This document shows, piece by piece, positions 1 to 6,110 of a stretch of DNA of 9,224 nt (the first letter of the stretch is position 1; every line of letters begins with the position of its first letter). A program made the translations under genes and the position numbers. Source of the DNA: Lysobacterales bacterium (GTDB lineage: Bacteria > Pseudomonadota > Gammaproteobacteria > Xanthomonadales > Marinicellaceae); the NCBI GenBank assembly GCA_015494035.1, contig WGBZ01000362.1:1-9224 (forward strand), written 5' to 3'. Under the pieces are notes generated by a model. That model saw only the letters and a list, made by a program, of their open reading frames with translations, was not told where the DNA came from and searched no databases.

Positions 1-487
1 GCCCCAGGGAAACGGTGTTTTCATGCGCCCCGGCGGTGACCACGTAGTAATCCCGTACGCCGGCTTGCGACAGGCGACGGGCCGCCTTAAGCGCCTCGGC
101 GCGGGTGTCCGTGGCCGGAAGAAATACCCAGTAACCGGCCTCCTGACTGGCCGTTTCGCGGCGGGTGCGGGTTTTTATGACGAAATCCTGTAAGGGCTCC
201 AGTACCTGGTTGATGGCCGCCTGGCTGGCAAAGGGTCCGGTGCGGAAACACACCGGCACCACCGGGCTGACCGCGTTGTTATCGTTGCTGGCGGGGTTTT
301 GCCACTCAGGCGACCGATTGACCGGCTCGGCTTCACTCAACAGGCGCAAACCGGGAACGTTCGGGTCGGTGGCGGCAAAGCGCAGCGGCTCGGGCATCGG
401 TTGCTGACGCAGCCAGGCAAAAAAGGCCAGGTTGGCCGCCAGCATGACAAAGAAAAGCCAGCGCATGGGAGTCGGGGAGGAAATCAT
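1..487 (-). CDS. SPOR-domain membrane protein, C-terminus beyond window
   Basis: The reverse strand from ATG 487 reads 162 codons and runs off the left edge, so the gene is partial. The N-terminus (MISSPTPMRWLFFVMLAANL...) has a single hydrophobic segment at about residues 9-26, which suggests an inner-membrane anchor with the rest in the periplasm. A low-complexity linker follows, then a region from about residue 79 that looks like a SPOR fold (VCFRTGPFASQAAI, later YWVFLPA, AGVRDYYVV and ENTVSLG). SPOR domains bind denuded septal peptidoglycan glycan strands, so a cell-envelope or division role is inferred. It lies 27 bases after birA on the same strand, as in pseudomonads, where a SPOR gene sits near birA and coaX. 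A second in-frame ATG at 466 is possible; neither start has a convincing Shine-Dalgarno. ATG 487 is chosen because it is nearest to birA. The family is fairly sure, the exact start is not. Confidence 0.75.
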   Translation of the reverse strand, partial: MISSPTPMRWLFFVMLAANLAFFAWLRQQPMPEPLRFAATDPNVPGLRLLSEAEPVNRSPEWQNPASNDNNAVSPVVPVCFRTGPFASQAAINQVLEPLQDFVIKTRTRRETASQEAGYWVFLPATDTRAEALKAARRLSQAGVRDYYVVTAGAHENTVSLG

Positions 488-514
488 GAGCGGATTTTAC
501 CCGGTTATGGCGGT

Positions 515-1564
515 TTATGCAGGGCTTTGCTGTTCAGCACGCAGGCTCAGTTCGCCACTGTGCAGGGTCTCGCGCTGGCCGTTGCGTTCCAGAATCAGCG
601 CCCCGCTGGCATCCACGCCCCGGCAAATGCCATGCAGCCCAGCCTCGCTGGGGCCAAGCGTGGAACGCACAACCACCGGCTGGTTCAGTAAGGCATCGTG
701 CCGCCACCAGGTGTCCAGCACCTGCTGGCGGTGGGCCTGTCGCCGCACAGCGTCGTTATCGCACCAGCCGCGCACGCATTCGTTCAGCCGGTTCAACAAA
801 TGGGCCACAAAGGCACTACGATCCACGGCCTGACTACCGCTGTTTGTCTTTGTCTGGTCGTGGCGGCGCGGCAAATCCGTCAGGTTGGCCACGGCTTGTT
901 CGATGCGCTGGCAGGTTTCCGGGGGCAATTGCCAGTTCAGGCCCAGGCCCACCACGGCCTGACATGGGCCTTCCATTTCGCCGCTGATTTCGATCAGCAC
1001 CCCGCCAATTTTTTGCAGCCTGCCTGCCTCGTCGCGAGAGACCAAGTCATTGGGCCATTTGACGCCCAGATGCCAGCCAAAATCTGCCGCAGTGTCGACC
1101 ACGGCGGCGGCCACGGCCAGGTTCAAACCGGCCAGATCGGCAATGCCACCGGCAAAATCCCAGCGGCCTGACAGCACTATGGACCCTCCTGGCACGCTCA
1201 ACCACTGGCGGCCCATGCGCCCGCGACCCCGGTGCTGGTGCTCGGCCAGCACAAAACCGGGGGAATCCAGCGCCCGGGCATCGTCATTGGTGGAGGTTGT
1301 GCTGAAAAGCAGCCGCAGGCCCATGCCCGGCGGCCGCTGCGTCTGTAGCGTTTCGGCATCCAGAGGGGAAAGGCGTTGGGTGAGCCGATATCCGCTGCCG
1401 CTGACAGCGGCGATGGGCACGCCGGCGTCACGCAGAAACCGCACCGCTTTCCAGATGGCCGCGCGGCTTACGCCCAGCGCCCTGGCCAGCGACTGGCCGT
1501 TGACCACCGGCTGTTGGCAGAGGCGGGCAAATACCGTGGCTGGCAGCGGGTCTTTTGGCTTCAC
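515..1564 (-). CDS. birA: Bifunctional biotin-[acetyl-CoA carboxylase] ligase / biotin operon repressor
   Basis: BirA activates biotin with ATP to biotinyl-5'-AMP and transfers it to the biotin carboxyl carrier protein of acetyl-CoA carboxylase; class II forms also repress biotin synthesis genes. The 349-residue product has an N-terminal winged helix-turn-helix (about residues 23-62, SLARALGVSRAAIWKAV), then the ligase domain with TSTND (90-94), the adenylate-binding loop GRGRMG (113-118), KWPND (169-173) carrying the conserved lysine, and GLGLNW (206-211). A small C-terminal SH3-like domain ends in SGELSLR. Length is slightly above the 321 residues of E. coli BirA. The start is a GTG at 1564, ten bases after the esterase stop, with GAAGG just upstream. 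The frame stays open farther upstream, but that stretch overlaps the esterase and lacks BirA character. The HTH suggests a true repressor; no operator is visible in this window. Confidence 0.95.
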   Translation of the reverse strand: MKPKDPLPATVFARLCQQPVVNGQSLARALGVSRAAIWKAVRFLRDAGVPIAAVSGSGYRLTQRLSPLDAETLQTQRPPGMGLRLLFSTTSTNDDARALDSPGFVLAEHQHRGRGRMGRQWLSVPGGSIVLSGRWDFAGGIADLAGLNLAVAAAVVDTAADFGWHLGVKWPNDLVSRDEAGRLQKIGGVLIEISGEMEGPCQAVVGLGLNWQLPPETCQRIEQAVANLTDLPRRHDQTKTNSGSQAVDRSAFVAHLLNRLNECVRGWCDNDAVRRQAHRQQVLDTWWRHDALLNQPVVVRSTLGPSEAGLHGICRGVDASGALILERNGQRETLHSGELSLRAEQQSPA

Positions 1565-1574
1565 CGGGCCTTCA

Positions 1575-2246
1575 TCAGGACGGCTGTTTTTGTGCCAAGC
1601 GAAAAACAAAGGCGCGCAGCGCCGCCAGTTCCTCGGGTGAAACAGCGTGTTGAATCGGGTAGGCGTGCCATTCCACCGGGTAGCCATTGGCTTGCAGGAT
1701 TTTGGCGCTGGCTTCACCCAGGGCATAAGGCACCACCGGGTCCAGGGTGCCATGGGCCATGAAAATGGGGGTGTTGGCATTGGCCGGGTGTTTTTCAGCA
1801 GGCAACTTTTCCGGCATGGGCAGGTAACCCGACAAGGCCACCATCCCGGCCAGCGGTTGCGGGTAGCGGCTGCCGGTGTGCAGGGTCATGGCCGCGCCCT
1901 GGGAAAAGCCGGCCAGGATAATGTTTTCCGGTGCAATGCCCTGGGCCACTTGCTCGTCGATGAGGTCGTGAACTATCTGTTGCGAGGCCCGGATGCCGGC
2001 TTCATCGGCGCGTGAACCGATGTCCAGGCCCTTGATGTCGTACCAGCTGCGCATGGCCATGCCGCCATTAATGGTCACCGGCTGCACCGGCGCGTGCGGG
2101 AAGACAAAACGCAAGGGAATATCGGGGTGCTGAAACTGTGGCACCACCGGCTCAAAGTCGTGGCCATCGGCACCCAGGCCGTGCAGCCAGATGATGGCCA
2201 TTTCGGGATTGTCGCCGGTTTCGATTCGAACCGCAGGATAGCTCAT
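1575..2246 (-). CDS. Carboxylesterase / lysophospholipase-like alpha/beta hydrolase (Abhydrolase_2)
   Basis: This 223-residue cytoplasmic serine hydrolase resembles the small carboxylesterases of the phospholipase/carboxylesterase family, such as Pseudomonas fluorescens carboxylesterase II, in length and motif spacing. Visible motifs are the oxyanion-hole region WLHGLGADGHDF (20-31), MRSWYDI (65-71), the nucleophile elbow GFSQG (113-117, Ser115), the acid GTLDPVVP (Asp169) and the catalytic histidine in QHAVSPEEL (His200). The family hydrolyses short- to medium-chain acyl esters, and some members act on lysophospholipids or acylated proteins; the substrate here cannot be read from sequence. 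The start at ATG 2246 is supported by GGAG five bases upstream and by family length. The frame is open to 2606, but that extension crosses the lptM promoter and gene. It is the first gene of an esterase-birA-SPOR operon, with birA starting ten bases after its stop. Confidence 0.92.
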   Translation of the reverse strand: MSYPAVRIETGDNPEMAIIWLHGLGADGHDFEPVVPQFQHPDIPLRFVFPHAPVQPVTINGGMAMRSWYDIKGLDIGSRADEAGIRASQQIVHDLIDEQVAQGIAPENIILAGFSQGAAMTLHTGSRYPQPLAGMVALSGYLPMPEKLPAEKHPANANTPIFMAHGTLDPVVPYALGEASAKILQANGYPVEWHAYPIQHAVSPEELAALRAFVFRLAQKQPS

Positions 2247-2288
2247 GAACACTCCAGTCAAAGAAGGGGAAAGGCCCGCCATGGGGCA

Positions 2289-2317
2289 TTGGACTTTACA
2301 CCCACCAATGATAAGAT
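2289..2317 (+). promoter_or_regulatory. Possible weak promoter for lptM-dapF operon
   Basis: TTGGAC at 2289-2294 and TAAGAT at 2312-2317 are separated by 17 bases and lie 35 bases before the lptM start. Matches to the consensus are modest (three and four of six). The -10 overlaps the -10 of the divergent esterase promoter, so if both are real, RNA polymerase would compete between the two directions. Confidence 0.3.
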
Positions 2318-2336
2318 TTGACGCATCACATGGCAA
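2308..2336 (-). promoter_or_regulatory. Sigma70-type promoter for the esterase-birA-SPOR operon
   Basis: Reading the minus strand, TTGCCA (complement of 2331-2336; five of six matches to TTGACA) is followed after exactly 17 bases by TATCAT (complement of 2308-2313; five of six matches to TATAAT). Transcription would start near 2301 and give a leader of about 55 bases before ATG 2246. Box quality, spacing and position in a divergent intergenic region make this the best vegetative promoter in the window. It is a prediction by eye. Confidence 0.6.
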
Positions 2337-2351
2337 ACAAAAAGGCCGCCC

Positions 2352-2576
2352 ATGCAACGCATTTCCAATCAGAAAATCCTTCCCTGGCTGTTGCTGGGTG
2401 CCATGAGCCTGACCGCCTGTGGCAACAAGGGTGATCTGTATTTGCCGCCCAAGGAAGAAAACACACCGACCCAAGACGAGCCGCCCGCTACGGAAAAAAC
2501 ACCCACGACTCCTGCAACCACGGACGAAGCCAACAGCCGCGCCAGGGAAAGCCTGACAGATTTCCCGATGCCGTGA
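2352..2576 (+). CDS. lptM: LPS-assembly lipoprotein LptM (YifL/LppL family)
   Basis: This is a 74-residue outer-membrane lipoprotein. A signal peptide ends in the lipobox LTAC with the lipidated cysteine at residue 23. The mature N-terminus CGNKGDLYLPP is the family signature (usual form CGxKGPLYxP). The remaining ~40 residues are a Pro/Thr/Glu-rich, probably disordered tail. In E. coli, LptM (formerly YifL) binds the LptD/LptE translocon and helps its oxidative maturation; the same role is inferred here from the motif and the neighbouring gene. Glycine after the cysteine fits outer-membrane sorting. AAGG lies six bases before the ATG. dapF follows after ten bases, as in E. coli; pseudomonads usually carry lysA between the two, and it is absent here. 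The one departure from the motif is Asp in place of the usual Pro in GPLY. Confidence 0.88.
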   Translation: MQRISNQKILPWLLLGAMSLTACGNKGDLYLPPKEENTPTQDEPPATEKTPTTPATTDEANSRARESLTDFPMP

Positions 2577-2586
2577 AGGCCTGGTC

Positions 2587-3453
2587 ATGAACGCGAATCG
2601 CGCCAATCAACCGGTTCGGAGCCTGCGTTTTGAGAAAATGCATGGGCTGGGTAATGATTTCATGCTGGTGGATGCACGTTTGCAGCGTCTGGACTTGTCT
2701 CCCTCTTTGATCCGCCATTGGGCCTGCCGGCGCACCGGCGTGGGCTTTGACCAGTTGATTGTGTTGAGCGACTCAGCCGATGAACGCTACGTGGCGGCTT
2801 ACCGCTTTTATAACGCCGACGGCAGCGAGGCCGAGCAGTGCGGCAATGGCCAGCGTTGCCTGGGGCGGTATTTGTGGCAAAGTGGCTGGGCGGTAAGTCG
2901 CCGCTTTCAGGTCACCGGCCCCGGTGGCCCGGTCAGTATTCACGTGCACGCCATCGACGATGTGGAAATCAGCCTGCCGGCCGCGCATTGTCGCCTGGTG
3001 GACGAAACCCATGCGGAGGTATCGGTGGGCAATCCGCACCGGGTGCAGTGGGTGGACTCTGCGCAGGCACTGACAAGTTTGGACCTGGCACAGCTGGCCG
3101 CTTCGGTGCGCCGTCACTACCCCCAGGGCGTTAATCTGGAAGTGGTGCACGTGCACAGCCCGCAGCACCTGCGGATTCGTGTGAATGAACGCGGCACGGG
3201 AGAAACCCGGGCCTGTGGCAGTGGCGCCGCCGCGGCCGTGGTGGCTACCGTGCAGCGCCTGCTGGCCGAGGATCAAGGCACGGAAAACCCAACAGACAGA
3301 CCGCAGGCGGTTCGCGTTGACATGCCCGGTGGCAAGCTTTTGGTAAACTACCAGCCAGGCACCGGTGGTCTGTCATTGCGCGGCCCGGCAGCTCACGTGT
3401 ATCAGGGCCGCGCCTTTTATCCCGCAGCGGACAACAGCCAAGGAGAATCATGA
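2587..3453 (+). CDS. dapF: Diaminopimelate epimerase
   Basis: DapF converts LL-diaminopimelate to the meso form, a precursor of lysine and of the peptidoglycan stem peptide, by a PLP-independent two-base mechanism in the cytosol. The 288-residue protein carries both active-site cysteine motifs: NADGSEAEQCGNGQRC (Cys85) and ERGTGETRACGSG (Cys210). The N-terminal signature KMHGLGNDF is at 17-25, and VGNPHRV (147-153) and QGVNLEV (180-186) are also typical. Length is close to the usual 274-280, with about ten extra N-terminal residues before the conserved core. ATG 2587 has GAAGG seven bases upstream, at the lptM stop, so the long start is preferred over the ATG within KMHGLGN. The stop overlaps the DUF484 start by four bases (ATGA), which implies translational coupling. 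Confidence 0.97.
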   Translation: MNANRANQPVRSLRFEKMHGLGNDFMLVDARLQRLDLSPSLIRHWACRRTGVGFDQLIVLSDSADERYVAAYRFYNADGSEAEQCGNGQRCLGRYLWQSGWAVSRRFQVTGPGGPVSIHVHAIDDVEISLPAAHCRLVDETHAEVSVGNPHRVQWVDSAQALTSLDLAQLAASVRRHYPQGVNLEVVHVHSPQHLRIRVNERGTGETRACGSGAAAAVVATVQRLLAEDQGTENPTDRPQAVRVDMPGGKLLVNYQPGTGGLSLRGPAAHVYQGRAFYPAADNSQGES

Positions 3454-4244
3454 GCGAGAAACCGGAACAACCACACCACACCGGAGCCACTGCTGAAGTC
3501 GGCACGGAACCCTCCATGGCGCCCCTGCGGGCCATGGATGTTTTGCGCTTCTTGCGTCAGCACCCCGCCTTTTTCAGCCAGTACCCGGATTTGCTGGCGC
3601 AACTGCAGGTGGTCGACAATCAGGGCAGCGTGACCAATCTGGTTAATTATCAGGTCAAGGTATTACAGGAAAAGAACCGTCAGCTGGCCGAGCAGTTAAA
3701 TGCCATGGTCAGTGCCGCACGCAGCAGCGAAAGCCTGCTTGACAAGGTGTTCGAGCTGGCGCTGGTGTTTTCCAGCCTGCCCGCCGGGCAATCCAGCCTT
3801 AATGCGTTTGTGGATTATGTTCGCACGGCTTTTCCCAGCGATTTTCTTAGCCTGGCCGTGCCACCGGCGCTGCTACCGGCCGACACCCGCATGGGGCACG
3901 TGATCATTGTCAGTGATGCAGAAGAATTCCAGCAGTTGTTTGCCGATGCGCTGGCCCAGGCGCAACCCCTGTGCGGTCGCCTCAAAGCCGACAAGCTGGA
4001 ATACCTGTTTGGCGAACAGGCCAACGACGTGGCTTCGGTGGCGTTGATCCCCATGGGAGAAAAAGGCAGCGGCGGATTGCTGGCTTTTGGCAGCCGCGAT
4101 CAGCACCGCTTTGTGCCGGGCATGTCCACCGATATTCTGCAACGTCTGGCCAGGCTGTTACACCACAAGCTGCAACGGGACGCAGCCACGGCCGGATCAA
4201 CGGCTTCGGCAGCCGGTTCCCAGTCTCCCGTGGCCGATGCCTGA
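3450..4244 (+). CDS. DUF484 family protein (YigA-like)
   Basis: This 264-residue protein belongs to the DUF484 family, which sits between dapF and xerC in many gammaproteobacteria. The family signature is visible: VLRFLRQHPAFFSQYPDLLAQL (31-52), then SVTNLVNYQVKVLQEKNRQL, a helical and probably coiled-coil stretch (about 62-105), and a GAF-like C-terminal domain with VALIPM (197-202), GLLAFGSRD (209-217) and RFVPGMSTDILQRLARLL. It appears soluble: no signal peptide or membrane segment. The family has no established biochemical activity that I can state; its linkage to xerC hints at cell-cycle or chromosome functions but is not evidence of one. AAGGAG four bases before ATG 3450 is a strong ribosome-binding site, and the ATGA overlap couples it to dapF. 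The first ~28 residues and the Ala/Ser/Thr-rich last ~20 look unstructured. Confidence 0.88.
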   Translation: MSEKPEQPHHTGATAEVGTEPSMAPLRAMDVLRFLRQHPAFFSQYPDLLAQLQVVDNQGSVTNLVNYQVKVLQEKNRQLAEQLNAMVSAARSSESLLDKVFELALVFSSLPAGQSSLNAFVDYVRTAFPSDFLSLAVPPALLPADTRMGHVIIVSDAEEFQQLFADALAQAQPLCGRLKADKLEYLFGEQANDVASVALIPMGEKGSGGLLAFGSRDQHRFVPGMSTDILQRLARLLHHKLQRDAATAGSTASAAGSQSPVADA

Positions 4245-4262
4245 GGGCGGCCAGATGCGCCC

Positions 4263-5246
4263 ATGACCAGAAACCCGAATCCAGGCAATCACCCAGGCTC
4301 GACACCAGCCGGGCGAACTGCAAAAGACAACCTGCCCGACTGGATTGAGCATTATCTGCGGGAACTGACCGAGCAGCGTGGCCTGTCGGCCAACACCCTC
4401 AAGGCTTATGGCCGCGACCTGCAGGCATTAACGGATTTCCTGGCTGAAGACATCGCCATTGACGAAATAGACGGCGAGCGACTAAGCGCGCTGCTGGCCG
4501 ATCGTCACCAGCATGGCCTGTCGCCGCGTTCGCTGGCCCGGTTGCGTTCCAGCCTCACCCGTTTTTTCGAATTTGTGCGGGAAAACGGCCGCCTGCAACA
4601 CAACCCCTGTGCCTTGCTCAGCACGCCGCGCGTGCCGTTGCGTCTGCCGGAAGTGCTGGATGCCGATGACATGGCCCGTTTGCTCGACATTCCGGCCAGC
4701 ACCCCGCTGGCCATCCGCGACAAGGCCATGTTGGAGCTTTTCTATTCCTCCGGCCTGCGCTTGAGCGAACTGGCCGGTGCGCGCTGGCAGGATCTGGATA
4801 CCAGTGGCGGATTTATCCGTGTCACCGGCAAGGGGCGCAAGCAACGCGTGGTGCCGGTGGGCTCGCAGGCGCTACAGACTTTGGCGCAGTGGTATCCGCT
4901 GGCCAAAACCTGGGACAAACAGTCCACCGACGCGGTGTTTCTGACCCGGCGTGGCACACCATTGCGGCCGCGCAGCATTCAGGACAGGGTGCGCTACTGG
5001 GCCAAACAGCAGGGCCTGTGGCAACGCGTGTACCCGCACTTGATGCGCCATTCATTCGCCAGTCACGTACTGGAATCCAGTCGCGACTTGCGCGCGGTGC
5101 AGGAAATGCTGGGTCATGCTGACATTTCCACCACCCAGATCTACACCCACCTGGACTTTCAGCACCTGGCGCGGGTGTATGACGAGGCCCATCCACGAGC
5201 CCGCAAAAAACGGCCCGATGCGGGCTCGGACAGCCCAGACAGGTAA
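4263..5246 (+). CDS. xerC: Tyrosine recombinase XerC
   Basis: XerC, with XerD, resolves chromosome dimers by site-specific recombination at dif. The 327-residue protein has the N-terminal SAM-like core-binding domain (about 24-107, LPDWIEHYLRELTEQRGLS...) and a C-terminal catalytic domain (about 130-312). The catalytic set is complete: Arg166 in SSGLRLSEL, Lys190 in VTGKGRKQRV, His259 and Arg262 in HLMRHSFASH, His285 in MLGHADIST and the nucleophile Tyr294 in TQIYTHLD. It is about 25 residues longer than E. coli XerC, mostly from an N-terminal tail and a basic C-terminal tail. Start ATG 4263 is the first in the frame after a stop at 4242-4244 but has no good Shine-Dalgarno, so coupling to DUF484 is likely. 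Its place in the dapF-DUF484-xerC block argues for XerC rather than XerD or a mobile integrase. No HAD hydrolase gene (yigB) follows. Confidence 0.94.
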   Translation: MTRNPNPGNHPGSTPAGRTAKDNLPDWIEHYLRELTEQRGLSANTLKAYGRDLQALTDFLAEDIAIDEIDGERLSALLADRHQHGLSPRSLARLRSSLTRFFEFVRENGRLQHNPCALLSTPRVPLRLPEVLDADDMARLLDIPASTPLAIRDKAMLELFYSSGLRLSELAGARWQDLDTSGGFIRVTGKGRKQRVVPVGSQALQTLAQWYPLAKTWDKQSTDAVFLTRRGTPLRPRSIQDRVRYWAKQQGLWQRVYPHLMRHSFASHVLESSRDLRAVQEMLGHADISTTQIYTHLDFQHLARVYDEAHPRARKKRPDAGSDSPDR

Positions 5247-5280
5247 GTGGGCAGGCTGACAGACAGAAACCAGGTTTCGG

Positions 5281-5309
5281 CTTGAAAAAGACTCCGCCTG
5301 CCCCCATTG
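5281..5309 (+). promoter_or_regulatory. Heat-shock sigma32 (RpoH) promoter for hslVU
   Basis: CTTGAAA at 5281-5287 is followed after 14 bases by CCCCATTG at 5302-5309. The established RpoH consensus is CTTGAAA, 11-16 bases, CCCCATnT, so the match is nearly perfect. It lies upstream of hslV, a classic RpoH regulon member in E. coli. Transcription should begin near 5315-5317, at the first bases of the inverted-repeat element, giving a leader of about 200 bases before ATG 5517. Confidence 0.8.
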
Positions 5310-5314
5310 CCTGG

Positions 5315-5472
5315 GAAAGCTCTAATCGAATCATGAACTTGCTTCTCACACCTGAAATGTCCGATAACTGCGTTGAAGTCCTTGCCAATAGCTTGCTATT
5401 GGCTACAAACTTCGCCTTGTTCTCGACCACTTCAGGCATAACCTGCTTCGTTAAGATTCAATCAGAGCTTCC
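5315..5472 (+). repeat. Inverted-repeat (MITE-like) element, copy 1, in the hslV leader
   Basis: This is a 158-base non-coding element with near-complementary ends: GAAAGCTCTAATCGAATC on the left and GATTCAATCAGAGCTTCC on the right. They pair apart from two mismatches. It is centred exactly on the perfect 9-bp stem GCCAATAGC/GCTATTGGC (5384-5403, two-base loop). It has the same orientation as copy 3 and is opposite to copy 2. Its interior is clearly related to copy 2 (shared CTGCGTTG, CCAATAGC, TTGCTATTG, CGCCTTG and GATTCAATCAGAG) but more diverged. It fills nearly the whole xerC-hslV gap between the sigma32 promoter and the hslV ribosome-binding site. Confidence 0.75.
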
Positions 5473-5516
5473 CTAAAACTCTCATACCTATACCTCCCCC
5501 CATTAAGGAAATCCCT

Positions 5517-6074
5517 ATGAGCGAAGCAAACACCCTTAACTACCGCGGCACCACCATTGTCGGTTACCGTCGAGGCAACCACGTGGTGATAGGCGGTGAC
5601 GGCCAGGTGACCCTGGGTCACACCGTCATGAAAAGCAACGCGCGCAAGGTTCGGCGGTTGTACCGCAATGAAGTGCTGGCCGGGTTTGCCGGTGCCACGG
5701 CCGATGCCTTTACCCTGTTCGAACTGTTCGAGGCCAAGCTGGAAAAACACTCCGGCCACCTGGTGCGGGCGGCGGTGGAAATGGCCAAGGACTGGCGCAC
5801 CGAACGCCGCTACGGCAAGCTGGAAGCGCTGCTGGCGGTGGCGGACAAAAACACCTCGCTGATTATTTCCGGCAATGGCGATGTGATCGAGCCGGAACAC
5901 GGCCTGATCGCCATTGGTTCAGGTGGTCCCTATGCCCAGGCGGCGGCCCGGGCACTGATGCAGAACCCGGAACTCAGTGCCCGTGAGATTGTCACAGAGG
6001 CACTCAATATCGCTGCGGACATCTGCATTTATACCAACCGCAATCAGACCATCGAAGAACTGCGCATCGACTGA
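5517..6074 (+). CDS. hslV: ATP-dependent protease proteolytic subunit HslV
   Basis: HslV (ClpQ) is the peptidase of the HslUV two-component protease. It forms a double hexameric ring of N-terminal-threonine hydrolases, related to proteasome beta subunits, in the cytosol and degrades regulatory and misfolded proteins during heat stress. The 185-residue product matches the family throughout: [82 protein letters not shown] and ICIYTN. The catalytic Thr is residue 12, after [11 protein letters not shown], so an 11-residue extension must be removed; the E. coli enzyme begins directly with MTTIV. ATG 5517 has AAGGA (5505-5509) seven bases upstream, and no other start codon lies between it and Thr12. 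It is followed by hslU 36 bases later. Expression should be heat-inducible from the upstream sigma32 promoter. Confidence 0.97.
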   Translation: MSEANTLNYRGTTIVGYRRGNHVVIGGDGQVTLGHTVMKSNARKVRRLYRNEVLAGFAGATADAFTLFELFEAKLEKHSGHLVRAAVEMAKDWRTERRYGKLEALLAVADKNTSLIISGNGDVIEPEHGLIAIGSGGPYAQAAARALMQNPELSAREIVTEALNIAADICIYTNRNQTIEELRID

Positions 6075-6079
6075 TGCGC
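6062..6079 (+). other. Stem-loop at the hslV stop codon
   Basis: GCGCATC (6062-6068) and GATGCGC (6073-6079) form a perfect 7-bp stem with a four-base GACT loop. It includes the hslV stop codon (6072-6074) and lies 31 bases before the hslU start. There is no following T-run, so it is not an intrinsic terminator. A role in the relative translation or mRNA stability of hslV and hslU is possible but inferred. Confidence 0.4.
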
Positions 6080-6110
6080 GCAGGCTCATCACCCAAACAC
6101 AGGAAAACCC

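Noticed and set aside
1565..1780. Upstream extension of the birA frame to ATG 1780
   Set aside because: This stretch lies within the esterase coding region, its translation has no BirA similarity, and the GTG at 1564 gives normal length and spacing.
2247..2606. Upstream extension of the esterase frame to 2606
   Set aside because: It crosses the lptM gene and the divergent promoter region; the family N-terminus and a ribosome-binding site fit ATG 2246.
5214..5226. GCCCGATGCGGGC hairpin at the end of xerC as a terminator
   Set aside because: It is inside the coding region and not followed by a T-run.
4263..5246. Tyrosine recombinase as part of an integrative element or phage
   Set aside because: Gene context (dapF, DUF484) and the full XerC-type layout show a housekeeping xerC; no attachment repeats or cargo genes are nearby.
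5282..5476. Open frame of 64 codons (TTG start) between xerC and hslV
   Set aside because: It spans the sigma32 promoter and repeat copy 1, which explain the sequence. Copy 2 does not preserve the frame.
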